In this document: positions 50,287 to 58,766 of the stretch, piece by piece
Numbering within the stretch: the stretch's first letter is position 1
How the letters are laid out: each line of letters starts with the position of its first letter
From: Microbacterium maritypicum
GTDB lineage: Bacteria; Actinomycetota; Actinomycetes; Actinomycetales; Microbacteriaceae
Length of the DNA: 64,000 nucleotides
Direction of reading: 5' to 3'
Assembly: GCF_008868125.1 (NCBI RefSeq)
Contig: NZ_WAAQ01000001.1
Location: 806,001 to 870,000 of the forward strand
Notes under the pieces: generated by a model
What the model was told of the DNA's origin: nothing
The model's database searches: none
What the model saw: only the letters and a program-made list of their open reading frames with translations
Position numbers and translations under genes: made by a program

Positions 50287-51675
50287 TCAGCCGGCGGCTG
50301 CCTCGTCGGCCACGGAGAGCGCGTCGTCGAGCGCGGCGAGTCCGCGCACCAGGTCGTCCTCGCTGATCACCAGCGGCGGCGCCACGTGCATGCGGTTGAA
50401 GTGCGTGAACGGCCAGACCCCGCCCTTCTTGGCGGCCGCGGCGAAGGCTCCCATCGGGGCGGCGTCGGCACCCGAGGCGTTGAACGGCACGAGGGGCTCG
50501 CGCGTCTGCGTGTCGCGCACCAGCTCGACCGCCCAGAACAGCCCGAGGCCGCGCACGTCGCCGACGCTCGGGTGCTTCTCGGCCCAGGAGCGCACCGTCG
50601 GCTCGACGATTCGCGTGCCGAGGTCGCGCACGCGCTCCAGGATGCCGTCACGGCGGAACACCTCGAACGTCGCCACACCCGCCGCACACGCCAGCGGGTG
50701 ACCGGAGTAGGTCAGTCCGCCGGCGAACGGCATCGTGTCGAAGGCGCTCGCGATGCGGTCGGAGATCACCACGCCGCCGAGGGGCACGTATCCGGAGTTC
50801 ACACCCTTCGCGAAGGTGATCAGGTCAGGGCTCGCGTCGAACGCGTCGATGCCGAACCACTCGCCCAGGCGACCGAAGCCGACCATGACCTCGTCGGCGA
50901 TGTACACGATGCCGTAGCGGTCGCACAGCGCGCGCACGCCCTGCAGGTAGCCCGGCGGCGGCACGAGCACGCCGTTCGTGCCGACCACGGTCTCGATGAT
51001 GATCGCCGCGATCGTCTGCGGTCCCTCGAGCTGGATCGTCTGCTCCAGATGGGCGAGCGCTCGCTCCGACTCCTGCTCCGGGGTCTCGGCGTGGAACGGC
51101 GAGCGGTACAGGTAGGGCCCGAAGAAGCGCACGGCCCCGGAATCGACGGTGTCGTTGGCCCAGCGCCGGGGGTCGCCGGTGAGCGAGATCGCGGTCGACG
51201 TGGAGCCGTGGTAGCTGCGGTACATCGAGAGCACCTTGCGGCGGCCGGTGAACTGGCGGGCCATGCGCACCGCGTATTCGTTGGCTTCGGCGCCGCCGTT
51301 CGTGAAGAAGACCTTCTCGAGTCCTTCCGGGGCGACCTCGGCGATCAGGCGCGCGAGCTCCCCGCGCACGTCGTTCGCGATCGAGGGCTGGATCGTCGCG
51401 AGACGCCCCGCCTGCTGCTGGATCGCGGCGACCAGGTCGGGATGCTGGTGCCCGAGGTTGAGGTTCACGAGCTGGCTGGAGAAGTCGAGGTACGCGTTGC
51501 CCTGGTAGTCCCAGAACGTCGAGCCCTCGCCCGTCGCGACGGGCATCGGGTCGATCATGCCCTGCGCGCTCCAGGAGTGGAACACGTGGCCGCGGTCGTC
51601 GGCACGCACCTGCGCCTCGGCCTCGGGGGCGGGGAGCGGGTGCGAGACGCCGTGGCGGTCGGTGAAGTTCGTCAT
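50287..51675 (-). CDS. class III omega-aminotransferase
   Basis: A 462-residue fold-type I PLP aminotransferase. FTNGGAEANEYAVRMARQFT near 106-125 is the PLP phosphate site; YIADEVMVGFGRLG near 218-231 carries the ring-stacking Asp. The catalytic lysine is in ITFAKGVNSGYVPLGG near 246-261. Located 14 bases after a (methyl)malonate-semialdehyde dehydrogenase in one operon, it most likely transaminates beta-alanine or a similar omega-amino acid to a semialdehyde. Taurine-pyruvate type activity is an alternative. Confidence 0.88.
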   Translation of the reverse strand: MTNFTDRHGVSHPLPAPEAEAQVRADDRGHVFHSWSAQGMIDPMPVATGEGSTFWDYQGNAYLDFSSQLVNLNLGHQHPDLVAAIQQQAGRLATIQPSIANDVRGELARLIAEVAPEGLEKVFFTNGGAEANEYAVRMARQFTGRRKVLSMYRSYHGSTSTAISLTGDPRRWANDTVDSGAVRFFGPYLYRSPFHAETPEQESERALAHLEQTIQLEGPQTIAAIIIETVVGTNGVLVPPPGYLQGVRALCDRYGIVYIADEVMVGFGRLGEWFGIDAFDASPDLITFAKGVNSGYVPLGGVVISDRIASAFDTMPFAGGLTYSGHPLACAAGVATFEVFRRDGILERVRDLGTRIVEPTVRSWAEKHPSVGDVRGLGLFWAVELVRDTQTREPLVPFNASGADAAPMGAFAAAAKKGGVWPFTHFNRMHVAPPLVISEDDLVRGLAALDDALSVADEAAAG

Positions 51676-51689
51676 CGTGGTCGCTCCTG

Positions 51690-53174
51690 TCAGTGGTTGC
51701 TCGGGAAGCCGAGGTCGATCTGCGACGGGGTGTGGTCGGGCCAGCGGGTCGTGACGACCTTGGAGCGCGTGTAGAAGTGCACCGACTCGGGGCCGTAGAT
51801 ATGGGAGTCGCCGAACAGCGAGTCCTTCCAGCCGCCGAACGAGTAGGCGCCGATCGGCACAGGGATCGGTACGTTGACCCCGACCATGCCGACCTCGATG
51901 TCGAACTCGTACTGACGGGCCGTGCCGCCGTCTCGCGTGAAGATCGCGGTGCCGTTGCCGTAGGCGTTCGCGTTCACGAGGGCCACCGCCTCGGCGTAGG
52001 TCTCGACGCGCACGACCGACAGCACCGGGCCGAAGATCTCGTCGTCGTAGACCTTCATGCCGGGGGCGACCTGGTCGATCAGGCTGACGCCGAGGAAGAA
52101 GCCCTCGGAGTCGAACTGCTTCTGCGTGCCGTCGACGACGACCGTCGCGCCCTCGGCTTCGGCGCCGGTGACATAGGAGGCGACCTTGTCGCGGTGCTCG
52201 CGGGTGATGAGCGGACCCATCTCGCTTTCGGCATCCGTGCCGGCGCCGATCTTCAGCCCGCCGATGCGGGAGGCGATGGCGGAGACCAGGTCATCGGCGA
52301 TGTCGCCCACCGCGACCAGCACCGAGACGGCCATGCAGCGCTCGCCGGCGGAGCCGTAGGCGGCGGAGACCGCGGCGTCTGCGGCCGCATCGATGTCGGC
52401 GTCGGGCATGACGACCATGTGGTTCTTGGCGCCGCCGAGGGCCTGCACGCGCTTGCCGGCAGCCGAGGCGCGCTGGTAGATCGAGCGGGCGATCGGGGTG
52501 GAGCCGACGAAGCTGACGGCGTCGACCCTGGAGGAGTCGAGGATCGCGTCCACGGCCTCCTTGTCGCCGTGGACGACGTTGAGCACGCCGTCGGGGAGAC
52601 CGGCCTCGGTGAAGAGCTTCGCGAGCCACACCGCGGCGGACGGGTCCTTCTCGCTCGGCTTGAGCACGACCGTGTTGCCGCAGGCGATGGCCGAGGCCAC
52701 CATCCACAGCGGCACCATCACGGGGAAGTTGAACGGGGTGATCGCGGCGACGACGCCGACCGGCTGCTTGACCGAGTGCACGTCGACACCGCGCGAGACC
52801 TGCTCGCTGCGCTCGCCCTTGAGAAGGTGCACGAGTCCGGCAGCGAACTCGACGTTCTCGATGCCGCGCGACACCTCGCCGGCGGCATCCGAGAGCACCT
52901 TGCCGTGCTCGGAGGTGACGATCGCGGCCAGCTCGGGCGTGCGCTCCTTCAACAGCTGGCGAAGGCGGAAGAACACGTCGGCGCGTTTGATCAGGCTCGT
53001 CTCGCGCCAGGCCGTCAGGGCGGCCGCAGCCGCGGCGATCGCGGTCTCCACCTCGGCCGCCGATGCGAAGGCGACCTGCTTGGACACCTGACCCGTTGCG
53101 GGGTCGAAGATCTGACCGGTGCGGGCCGCTTCGGCGGTCTCCGTGCCGTTGATGACGTGACGGACGATGTCCAC
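51690..53174 (-). CDS. mmsA: CoA-acylating (methyl)malonate-semialdehyde dehydrogenase
   Basis: A 494-residue aldehyde dehydrogenase of the MmsA/IolA branch. ITPFNFPVMVPLWM near 147-160 and FVGSTPIARSIYQRA near 227-241 form the cofactor site. QALGGAKNHMVVMPDAD is the family's variant of the general-base loop, lacking the usual Glu as in CoA-acylating enzymes. The catalytic Cys is in SAGERCMAVSV near 280-290. It makes acetyl- or propionyl-CoA with CO2 release. GTG 53174 follows a strong GGAGGA, so the in-frame ATG 27 codons upstream is rejected. Divergent from pucR. Confidence 0.9.
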   Translation of the reverse strand: MDIVRHVINGTETAEAARTGQIFDPATGQVSKQVAFASAAEVETAIAAAAAALTAWRETSLIKRADVFFRLRQLLKERTPELAAIVTSEHGKVLSDAAGEVSRGIENVEFAAGLVHLLKGERSEQVSRGVDVHSVKQPVGVVAAITPFNFPVMVPLWMVASAIACGNTVVLKPSEKDPSAAVWLAKLFTEAGLPDGVLNVVHGDKEAVDAILDSSRVDAVSFVGSTPIARSIYQRASAAGKRVQALGGAKNHMVVMPDADIDAAADAAVSAAYGSAGERCMAVSVLVAVGDIADDLVSAIASRIGGLKIGAGTDAESEMGPLITREHRDKVASYVTGAEAEGATVVVDGTQKQFDSEGFFLGVSLIDQVAPGMKVYDDEIFGPVLSVVRVETYAEAVALVNANAYGNGTAIFTRDGGTARQYEFDIEVGMVGVNVPIPVPIGAYSFGGWKDSLFGDSHIYGPESVHFYTRSKVVTTRWPDHTPSQIDLGFPSNH

Positions 53175-53206
53175 GATGTTCCTCCGAGGGCTGAAGAATG
53201 CGGGGT

Positions 53207-53230
53207 TCGAACACTCTGACCGGTGTTCGA
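53207..53230. promoter_or_regulatory. perfect inverted repeat between mmsA and pucR
   Basis: TCGAACAC and GTGTTCGA form a perfect 8-bp inverted repeat with an 8-base spacer. It ends directly before TAGGCT (53231-53236), the likely pucR -10, and lies 33 bases upstream of the mmsA start. It is a good operator candidate for PucR on both promoters. Confidence 0.6.
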
Positions 53231-53236
53231 TAGGCT
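53231..53236 (+). promoter_or_regulatory. -10 element of pucR
   Basis: TAGGCT would start RNA near 53243, giving a leader of about 34 bases with GAGGGAG before the ATG at 53277. Confidence 0.5.
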
Positions 53237-53276
53237 TGTGCTCCTCAATGATCACAGAGCGAGGGAGCTGATCGTG

Positions 53277-54818
53277 ATGTCAGAACGTCAGGACTTCCGC
53301 TTCATCCGGACAGATCGTCCGACACGCGGTGACGCACTCCTCACGGTCGCCGATGTGCTCGCAGAGCCCGTGCTGCAGGCGGGCGCTCCCGAGCTGATCG
53401 TCGGCGGCAGTGCGCTCGATGCCGCCGTGCGCTGGGTGCACGTGTCCGACAGCGCCGGTGTCGCCCGTCTGCTCGACGGCGGGGAACTCCTGCTCAGCAC
53501 CGGGGCCGGCTGGCCGACCGCTGCGGCGGAGCTGCGTGCTTTCGCCCAGGGACTGCACCAGGCCGGGGTCGCGGGCATCGTGGTCGAGCTCGGCTCCGGT
53601 CAGGCGCGCATCCCGGATGCCGTGGTCGAGGTGTGCGATCAGCGCGGGCTCGCGCTGATCGCACTGACCAGCGAGGTCAAGTTCGTCGCCGTCACCGAGA
53701 CCGTGCACCGCGCGCTGATCGCCGCGCAGACCATGGCGCTGCGCGAACGCCAGCACCTGCACGAACTCTTCACGGCGCTGAGCCTGCGGGGAGCCCCGGC
53801 CGACGTCGTCGTCGCCGAGACGGCGCGGGCGCTCGGCGCACCCGTCGTGCTGGAGAACCTGGCGCGCGAGGTGATCGCGCACGAGACCCTGCGGATGCCG
53901 GTGGCCCAGGCGCTGGGAATGCTGCGCTCCGCCGACCGCGTGCCGGTGCAGGCGCGCGGCGTGCGGTGGGGGACCCTGCTCGCGCTCCCCGGACCCGCGC
54001 ATCCGGCCGGCCGGCTCACCGTGCTCGAACAGGGGGCCACGGCCCTCGCCTTCGGGTGCCTCGCGGACGGCGGTGATTCCGAGTGGTCGCTGCTTGCACA
54101 GCGCGGCCTCATCGACGACCTGCTCGGCGCGCGGTTCGCGAGTCCGGATGACATCGAGGCCCGCCTCGCGACCAGCGGCTTCCTGCTCGCGGGGCGGCAC
54201 TGCCACGGCATCGTGGCACGTGGCACGGAACCTGCGGTGCACCTTGCGCACCGCGCGGCGCAGCTCGGGGTCGCGGTGGTCGCCGCGCGGGTGGGTGACG
54301 ACGATGTCGCACTGCTGTCGCTGCCGGCATCCGTTCCGCTGTCGGATGCGCTCGTCGCGAGCCTGGTCGGTCCTGACCGCACGGTCTTCGTCGGGCCCCC
54401 TGCGGAGGAGGTGCTGGGTCTGCTCGCCTCGCTGCGGGCCGCGCGCGATCTGGCGGCCAGCGACCGTTCGGATGGCGGTCCGCGCGTGCGGCGCGTGGAC
54501 GACCGTCCGCTCGAGCGCTTCGTCGCCTCGTTGCGCGACGACCATCGCCTGCTCGCACACAGCGAGCGGATGCTGGCGCCGCTCGTGACGCACGACCGCG
54601 AGCGCCGTGGCGACCTGCTCGATGTGCTGGCGGCGCTCGTGGCGCACCCCGGCAACCGCTCGGCAGCCGCAGCCGCGAGCCACCTCTCACGCTCCGTCTT
54701 CTACCAGCGACTCACGCTGATCGGCGACCTGCTCGATGTCGACCTCGACGACGGGGAGACCCTCGCCGCACTCCACCTCGCGCTGCTGGCGAAGCGGAGC
54801 GCGGCGCCGGTCGTGTGA
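53277..54818 (+). CDS. PucR family transcriptional regulator
   Basis: A 513-residue regulator. An N-terminal PucR ligand domain (about 20-130: LTVADVLAEPVLQAG, AVRWVHVSDSAG, LLLSTGAGWP, GIVVELGSG) and a central GAF/GGDEF-like part lead to the C-terminal PucR helix-turn-helix (about 445-505: LVAHPGNRSAAAAASHLSRS, FYQRLTLIGDLLDVDLDDGE). Such regulators activate purine, amine or amino-acid degradation genes. Divergent from mmsA-aminotransferase with an inverted repeat between them, so these are its probable targets. ATG 53277 is preferred; a GTG one codon upstream is possible. Confidence 0.87.
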   Translation: MSERQDFRFIRTDRPTRGDALLTVADVLAEPVLQAGAPELIVGGSALDAAVRWVHVSDSAGVARLLDGGELLLSTGAGWPTAAAELRAFAQGLHQAGVAGIVVELGSGQARIPDAVVEVCDQRGLALIALTSEVKFVAVTETVHRALIAAQTMALRERQHLHELFTALSLRGAPADVVVAETARALGAPVVLENLAREVIAHETLRMPVAQALGMLRSADRVPVQARGVRWGTLLALPGPAHPAGRLTVLEQGATALAFGCLADGGDSEWSLLAQRGLIDDLLGARFASPDDIEARLATSGFLLAGRHCHGIVARGTEPAVHLAHRAAQLGVAVVAARVGDDDVALLSLPASVPLSDALVASLVGPDRTVFVGPPAEEVLGLLASLRAARDLAASDRSDGGPRVRRVDDRPLERFVASLRDDHRLLAHSERMLAPLVTHDRERRGDLLDVLAALVAHPGNRSAAAAASHLSRSVFYQRLTLIGDLLDVDLDDGETLAALHLALLAKRSAAPVV

Positions 54819-54851
54819 CCTTCGCGCCGCGCAGTGCCGTATCCGCGACGG

Positions 54852-56246
54852 TCAGAGGACCGACTGCGCGCGCGTGAGCACATCCCGCAGGATCTGCTCG
54901 ATCTCGCGGAACTCCGAAGGCCCGACGGTGAGCGGCGGTGCGAGCTGGATCACGGGGTCGCCGCGGTCATCCGCACGGCAGTACAGACCGGCTTCGAACA
55001 GGGCGGGGGAGAGGAAGCCGCGCAGCAGCCGCTCCGACTCGGCGTCGTCGAAGGTCTCCTTGGTCGCCTTGTCCTTCACGAGCTCGATGCCGAAGAAGTA
55101 CCCGTCGCCGCGCACGTCGCCGACCAGCGGCAGATCGAGCAGCTTCTCGAGCTCGGAGCGGAACAGCGGGGAGTTCTCACGCACGTGCGCGTTCAGCCCC
55201 TCCTCGTCGAAGATCGCGAGGTTCTCCAGCGCGACCGCGGCCGAGACCGGGTGTCCGCCGAAGGTGTAGCCGTGCGGGAAGGACATGTCGCCCTTCGAGA
55301 AGGGCTCGTAGATGCGGTCGCTGATGATCGTCGCCCCGATGGGGGAGTAGCCGCTCGTCATGCCCTTGGCGCACGTGATCATGTCGGGCACGTAGCCCAG
55401 GCCCGTGCACGCGAACGTGTGTCCGAGGCGGCCGAAGGCGCAGATGACCTCGTCCGAGACGAGCAGCACGTCGTGGCGGTCGCAGATCTCGCGCACGCGG
55501 GCGAAGTAGCCGGGAGGGGGCGGGAAGCATCCGCCGGAGTTCTGCACGGGCTCGAGGAAGACCGCGGCCACGGTGTCGGCCCCTTCGAAGAGGATCATCT
55601 CCTCGATGCGGTCGGCCGCCCACCGGCCGAAGGCCTCGAGGTCATCGGCGGGCCCGCCCATCTCGGCCGCGCGGTAGAAGTTGGTGTTCGGCACGCGGAA
55701 GCCGCCGGGGGTGACCGGTTCGAACATCGACTTCATCGCCGGGATGCCGGTGATCGCCAGAGCGCCCTGCGGGGTGCCGTGGTACGCCACCGCGCGCGAG
55801 ATGACCTTGTGCTTGGCGGGCTTTCCCTGCAGCTTCCAGTAGTGCTTGGCGAGCTTGAAGGCGGTCTCGACCGCCTCGCCGCCACCGGTGGAGAAGAAGA
55901 CCTTGTTCAGGTCGCCGGGTGCCTCGTCTGCGAGGCGGTCGGCCAGTTCGATCGCCGCCGGGTGCGCATACGACCACAGCGGGAAGAACGCCAGCTCGGA
56001 CGCCTGTGCCGCCGCGGCCTCTGCCAGTCGTCGCCGACCGTGGCCGGCGTTCACGACGAAGAGTCCGGCGAGGCCGTCGAAGTACTCCTTGCCCTTGGCG
56101 TCCCAGATCCGATGACCCTCGCCCTTGACGATGATGGGCACACCAGACTCGGCCATCGTGGACTGCCGGGTGAAGTGCATCCAGAGATGATCCTTCGCCA
56201 TCGTCTGCAGCTCGGATTCCGACGGGATGGTGCGTGCGATGCTCAT
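54852..56246 (-). CDS. class III aminotransferase (omega-amino acid/amine:pyruvate type)
   Basis: A 464-residue PLP aminotransferase. FFSTGGGEAVETAFKLAKHY near 117-136 binds PLP phosphate, LLVSDEVICAFGRLG near 257-271 holds the PLP Asp, and ITCAKGMTSGYSPIGA near 288-303 carries the catalytic Lys. HLWMHFTRQSTM near 20-31 is typical of the amine/omega-amino acid--pyruvate branch (beta-alanine, putrescine or GABA donors). It is the second gene after the Lrp regulator (ATGA overlap). Sequence differs clearly from the other aminotransferase at 50287, so they are not recent duplicates. Confidence 0.88.
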   Translation of the reverse strand: MSIARTIPSESELQTMAKDHLWMHFTRQSTMAESGVPIIVKGEGHRIWDAKGKEYFDGLAGLFVVNAGHGRRRLAEAAAAQASELAFFPLWSYAHPAAIELADRLADEAPGDLNKVFFSTGGGEAVETAFKLAKHYWKLQGKPAKHKVISRAVAYHGTPQGALAITGIPAMKSMFEPVTPGGFRVPNTNFYRAAEMGGPADDLEAFGRWAADRIEEMILFEGADTVAAVFLEPVQNSGGCFPPPPGYFARVREICDRHDVLLVSDEVICAFGRLGHTFACTGLGYVPDMITCAKGMTSGYSPIGATIISDRIYEPFSKGDMSFPHGYTFGGHPVSAAVALENLAIFDEEGLNAHVRENSPLFRSELEKLLDLPLVGDVRGDGYFFGIELVKDKATKETFDDAESERLLRGFLSPALFEAGLYCRADDRGDPVIQLAPPLTVGPSEFREIEQILRDVLTRAQSVL

Positions 56247-56710
56247 CTGGTCCCCCAGTTGTAGAGCTGCTTCTGCAGCTTGGCGTATATGAAGGTTTCG
56301 GTGGAGAGGACGCCCTCGATCGGGCGGATGACGTCGTTGATCAGTGCGAGCAGGTCGTCATCGTCCTCGCAGACCACCTCGGCGAGGACGTCGAAGGAGC
56401 CGACCGTGATGACGACGTAGTCCACGGCGTCGATCGCGGCGATCGCCTCGGCGACGCGGCGGGCATCGCCGGACACGCGCACGCCGATCATGGCCTGGCG
56501 ATGGAAGCCCAGCTGCATCGGATCGGTGACGGCGACGATCTGCATGACACCGGACTCGGTCAGCCGCTGCACCCTCTGGCGCACGGCCGCTTCGCTCATC
56601 CCGACGGTGCGGCCGATCTCGGAGTAGGAACGACGGCCGTCCTCTTGGAGCAGCTCGACGATCGTCTTCGAGACCGCATCGAGGGAAGGGTGCTTCTTCG
56701 CCGGACTCAT
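56243..56710 (-). CDS. Lrp/AsnC family regulator
   Basis: A 155-residue regulator. Helix-turn-helix at about 12-60 (VELLQEDGRRSYSEIGRTVG, SEAAVRQRVQRLTESG) and an AsnC ligand-binding RAM domain at about 65-150 (MIGVRVSGDARRVAEAIAA, TVGSFDVLAEVVCEDDDDLL). It probably senses an amino acid and controls the coupled aminotransferase. ATG 56710 is chosen because GAGGA sits eight bases upstream; the in-frame ATG at 56731 overlaps that site. Confidence 0.88.
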   Translation of the reverse strand: MSPAKKHPSLDAVSKTIVELLQEDGRRSYSEIGRTVGMSEAAVRQRVQRLTESGVMQIVAVTDPMQLGFHRQAMIGVRVSGDARRVAEAIAAIDAVDYVVITVGSFDVLAEVVCEDDDDLLALINDVIRPIEGVLSTETFIYAKLQKQLYNWGTR

Positions 56711-56756
56711 GGTGCGATCCTCGCACTCCACGATGCTCTCGGCAACCGATTTCGCA

Positions 56757-56770
56757 GAATATGGCCATTC
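56757..56770. promoter_or_regulatory. near-palindrome between the acyl-CoA dehydrogenase and lrp genes
   Basis: GAATATGGCCATTC contains the perfect palindrome ATGGCCAT and lies in the AT-richer gap upstream of the Lrp gene, about 50 bases before its ATG. It could be an autoregulatory Lrp site; support is positional only. Confidence 0.3.
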
Positions 56771-56794
56771 GTCCAGCGGAATCGGCAGAAAAAC

Positions 56795-57955
56795 TCAGCT
56801 TTCGAGAGGGCCCAGCCACGCGCTCGCCGCGGTGGCGTGCGCGGATTCGGGGTCGGAGGGGTGGAACGCCCCGGCCAGCACGTCGCGGTAGAGGCGGGAG
56901 AGCTCGTTGGCGGAGAAGTACGACCCGCCGCCGGCGACGAGCATCGCCTCGTCGACGACATGCTTGGCCATCGTGATCGCACGGTGCTTGACGCCGGAGA
57001 GCTGCGGGAACCACCGCGCGCCGTGATCGACACGGTCGTCCACATCGCGTGCGAGCGCGGCGATCTGCGGCGGCAGCGCGTCATAGGCGATCGCCATGTC
57101 GGCGATGCGCCAGCGGATGTCGGGATCCTGGCTGTAGGCGAGACCCGTCTTCTTCGAGTGCCGCTTCTGCGCCGTCGTGACGGCGAGTTCCAGTGCTCGG
57201 CGGGCGATGCCTGTGTAGACGGACGCGAGCAGGATCTCGAAGACCGAGAAGATGCCGAACACGATGGGGTCGGGGCTGGGGCCCGGGTCGATACGGCGCA
57301 CCACGTGCGCGGCATCGGCGACGGCGCCGTTCAGCCGCGTGGTGCGACTCTGCGTGCCGCGCATGCCGAGGGTGTCCCAGTCGTCGGAGGTGGTGACCGC
57401 ATCCGTCCGCTCGATGAAGGCGAACACGAGCTGGGGCGCGTCGGGGCTCGTGGTGTCGAGCCCGTGCAGGCCCAGTCGCGTCCACACCGGGGCGAGGGAG
57501 GTGAAGATCTTGGTGCCGGTGAAGGAGTATCCGCCGTCGCCATCGGGCACGGCTGCGGTGTCGCTGCCGAACAGCACCAGGTCGTTGCCTCCCTCGCTGA
57601 TGCCGAAGGCGAAGACCTCGCCCGCGACCGCCCCGTCCTGCACGAACTCCAGTCCGGGTACGCCGCGGTCGGAGAAGACCTTGGCGACGCCCGTCCACAC
57701 GAGGTGCATGTTGACGGCCAGGGCGGTCGCCGGTGCGGCACCCGCGAGACGCTGCTGCAGGATCGCGGCTTCGGCGAGTCCGAGTCCGGCGCCCCCGCGC
57801 GCGGTCGGCACCAGGATCGACAGGTATCCCGCGGCCCGCAGCTCGTCCAGGTCCTGCGCGGGGAAGGTGTTCTCGCGGTCATGGATCGGTGCGCGCTCGC
57901 GGATGCGCTCGAGAAGGTCGTCGGGGAGGAACTTCGCGGGATCGAACGTGCTCAT
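56795..57955 (-). CDS. acyl-CoA dehydrogenase family protein
   Basis: A 386-residue flavoprotein of the acyl-CoA dehydrogenase superfamily: helical N-terminal domain with ILVPTARGGAGLGLAEAAIL near 49-68, beta domain (FGISEGGNDLVLFGS, FTGTKIFTSLAPVW near 145-158) and helical C-terminal domain. The superfamily also includes flavin monooxygenases, and no clear catalytic Glu was placed, so the reaction (dehydrogenation or oxidation of an amine/thiol compound) is not fixed. It follows the alpha/beta hydrolase with an ATGA overlap. Confidence 0.82.
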   Translation of the reverse strand: MSTFDPAKFLPDDLLERIRERAPIHDRENTFPAQDLDELRAAGYLSILVPTARGGAGLGLAEAAILQQRLAGAAPATALAVNMHLVWTGVAKVFSDRGVPGLEFVQDGAVAGEVFAFGISEGGNDLVLFGSDTAAVPDGDGGYSFTGTKIFTSLAPVWTRLGLHGLDTTSPDAPQLVFAFIERTDAVTTSDDWDTLGMRGTQSRTTRLNGAVADAAHVVRRIDPGPSPDPIVFGIFSVFEILLASVYTGIARRALELAVTTAQKRHSKKTGLAYSQDPDIRWRIADMAIAYDALPPQIAALARDVDDRVDHGARWFPQLSGVKHRAITMAKHVVDEAMLVAGGGSYFSANELSRLYRDVLAGAFHPSDPESAHATAASAWLGPLES

Positions 57956-58710
57956 GCCAGTGCCTCCAGAAGCTGACGGACGGATTCCTCCGGGCGATCG
58001 CGGTGCAGGGAGTGCCCCGCGCCCTCGACGACCGACAGGGAGATCAAGGGGTTCGCGGCGAGGACCTCGTCGGCGAGAGCACCCGTGAAGATGCTGTAGA
58101 CAGCGGGGTCGGCGCCGATCACGTGCGTGGGCACGCACAGCCGCGCGGCCTCGGCGCGCACGTCCCACGGCTGGTTCTGGGCGCTGGTCTGCTCCACGGC
58201 CCAGGCGCTCGCGCGCAGGACGGCGTCGACCTTGAGCTCCTGATCCTGCGGATGCCAGTGCGGATGCTCCTGCTGCACGACCTCGAGCCGGGTGTCGGCG
58301 AATGCGCGCTCCTGGCTGCGGCGGACGATCGCCGCATCGCGTCCGTCCACGTGGATCGCGGGATCGATGAGCACGAGACGCCGCGTCCATTCCGCAGCGG
58401 ATGCTGCGGCGACCGTGCTGGCGGCGCCGCCGAGCGAGTGGCCGATGACTGCGTCCCACGCGCCGCCGCCTTCGGGGAGCGTGACGGCGAGGTCGACACC
58501 GTATGCGGCGACCGAGTAGTCCAGGGAGCGCGGCGCGTCGCCGTGACCCCGCAGATCCACGGCTGTCGCCTGCCATCCCGCATCGGCGAGAGCGTCGCCG
58601 AGACGCCACATCAGAGCGCCGGACGACCCGAGGCCGTGAACCAGAAGCGCTCGCCGGGATGCCGACGGGGAGCCCCACGAGATGCGGGGCAGAGTGAGCG
58701 GTGCGGGCAT
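57952..58710 (-). CDS. alpha/beta hydrolase
   Basis: A 252-residue hydrolase. The oxyanion region LLVHGLGSSGALMWRL is near 22-37, the nucleophile elbow GHSLGGAAST near 89-98, an acid in PTHVIGADPAVY near 193-204, and the His in VVEGAGHSLHRDRPEES near 228-244. The substrate is unknown; ester or lactone hydrolysis is likely. A TAGGCT box six bases before the ATG indicates a leaderless transcript heading the pair with the acyl-CoA dehydrogenase-like gene. Confidence 0.87.
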   Translation of the reverse strand: MPAPLTLPRISWGSPSASRRALLVHGLGSSGALMWRLGDALADAGWQATAVDLRGHGDAPRSLDYSVAAYGVDLAVTLPEGGGAWDAVIGHSLGGAASTVAAASAAEWTRRLVLIDPAIHVDGRDAAIVRRSQERAFADTRLEVVQQEHPHWHPQDQELKVDAVLRASAWAVEQTSAQNQPWDVRAEAARLCVPTHVIGADPAVYSIFTGALADEVLAANPLISLSVVEGAGHSLHRDRPEESVRQLLEALA

Positions 58711-58716
58711 GGCACC

Positions 58717-58722
58717 AGCCTA
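58717..58722 (-). promoter_or_regulatory. -10 element of the leaderless alpha/beta hydrolase gene
   Basis: TAGGCT on the minus strand, six bases, then ATG at 58710. Confidence 0.5.
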
Positions 58723-58766
58723 CGACCGGGGGAGCGGGGTAGCCCTGGCGGGGGAGCCCGCGGCGT

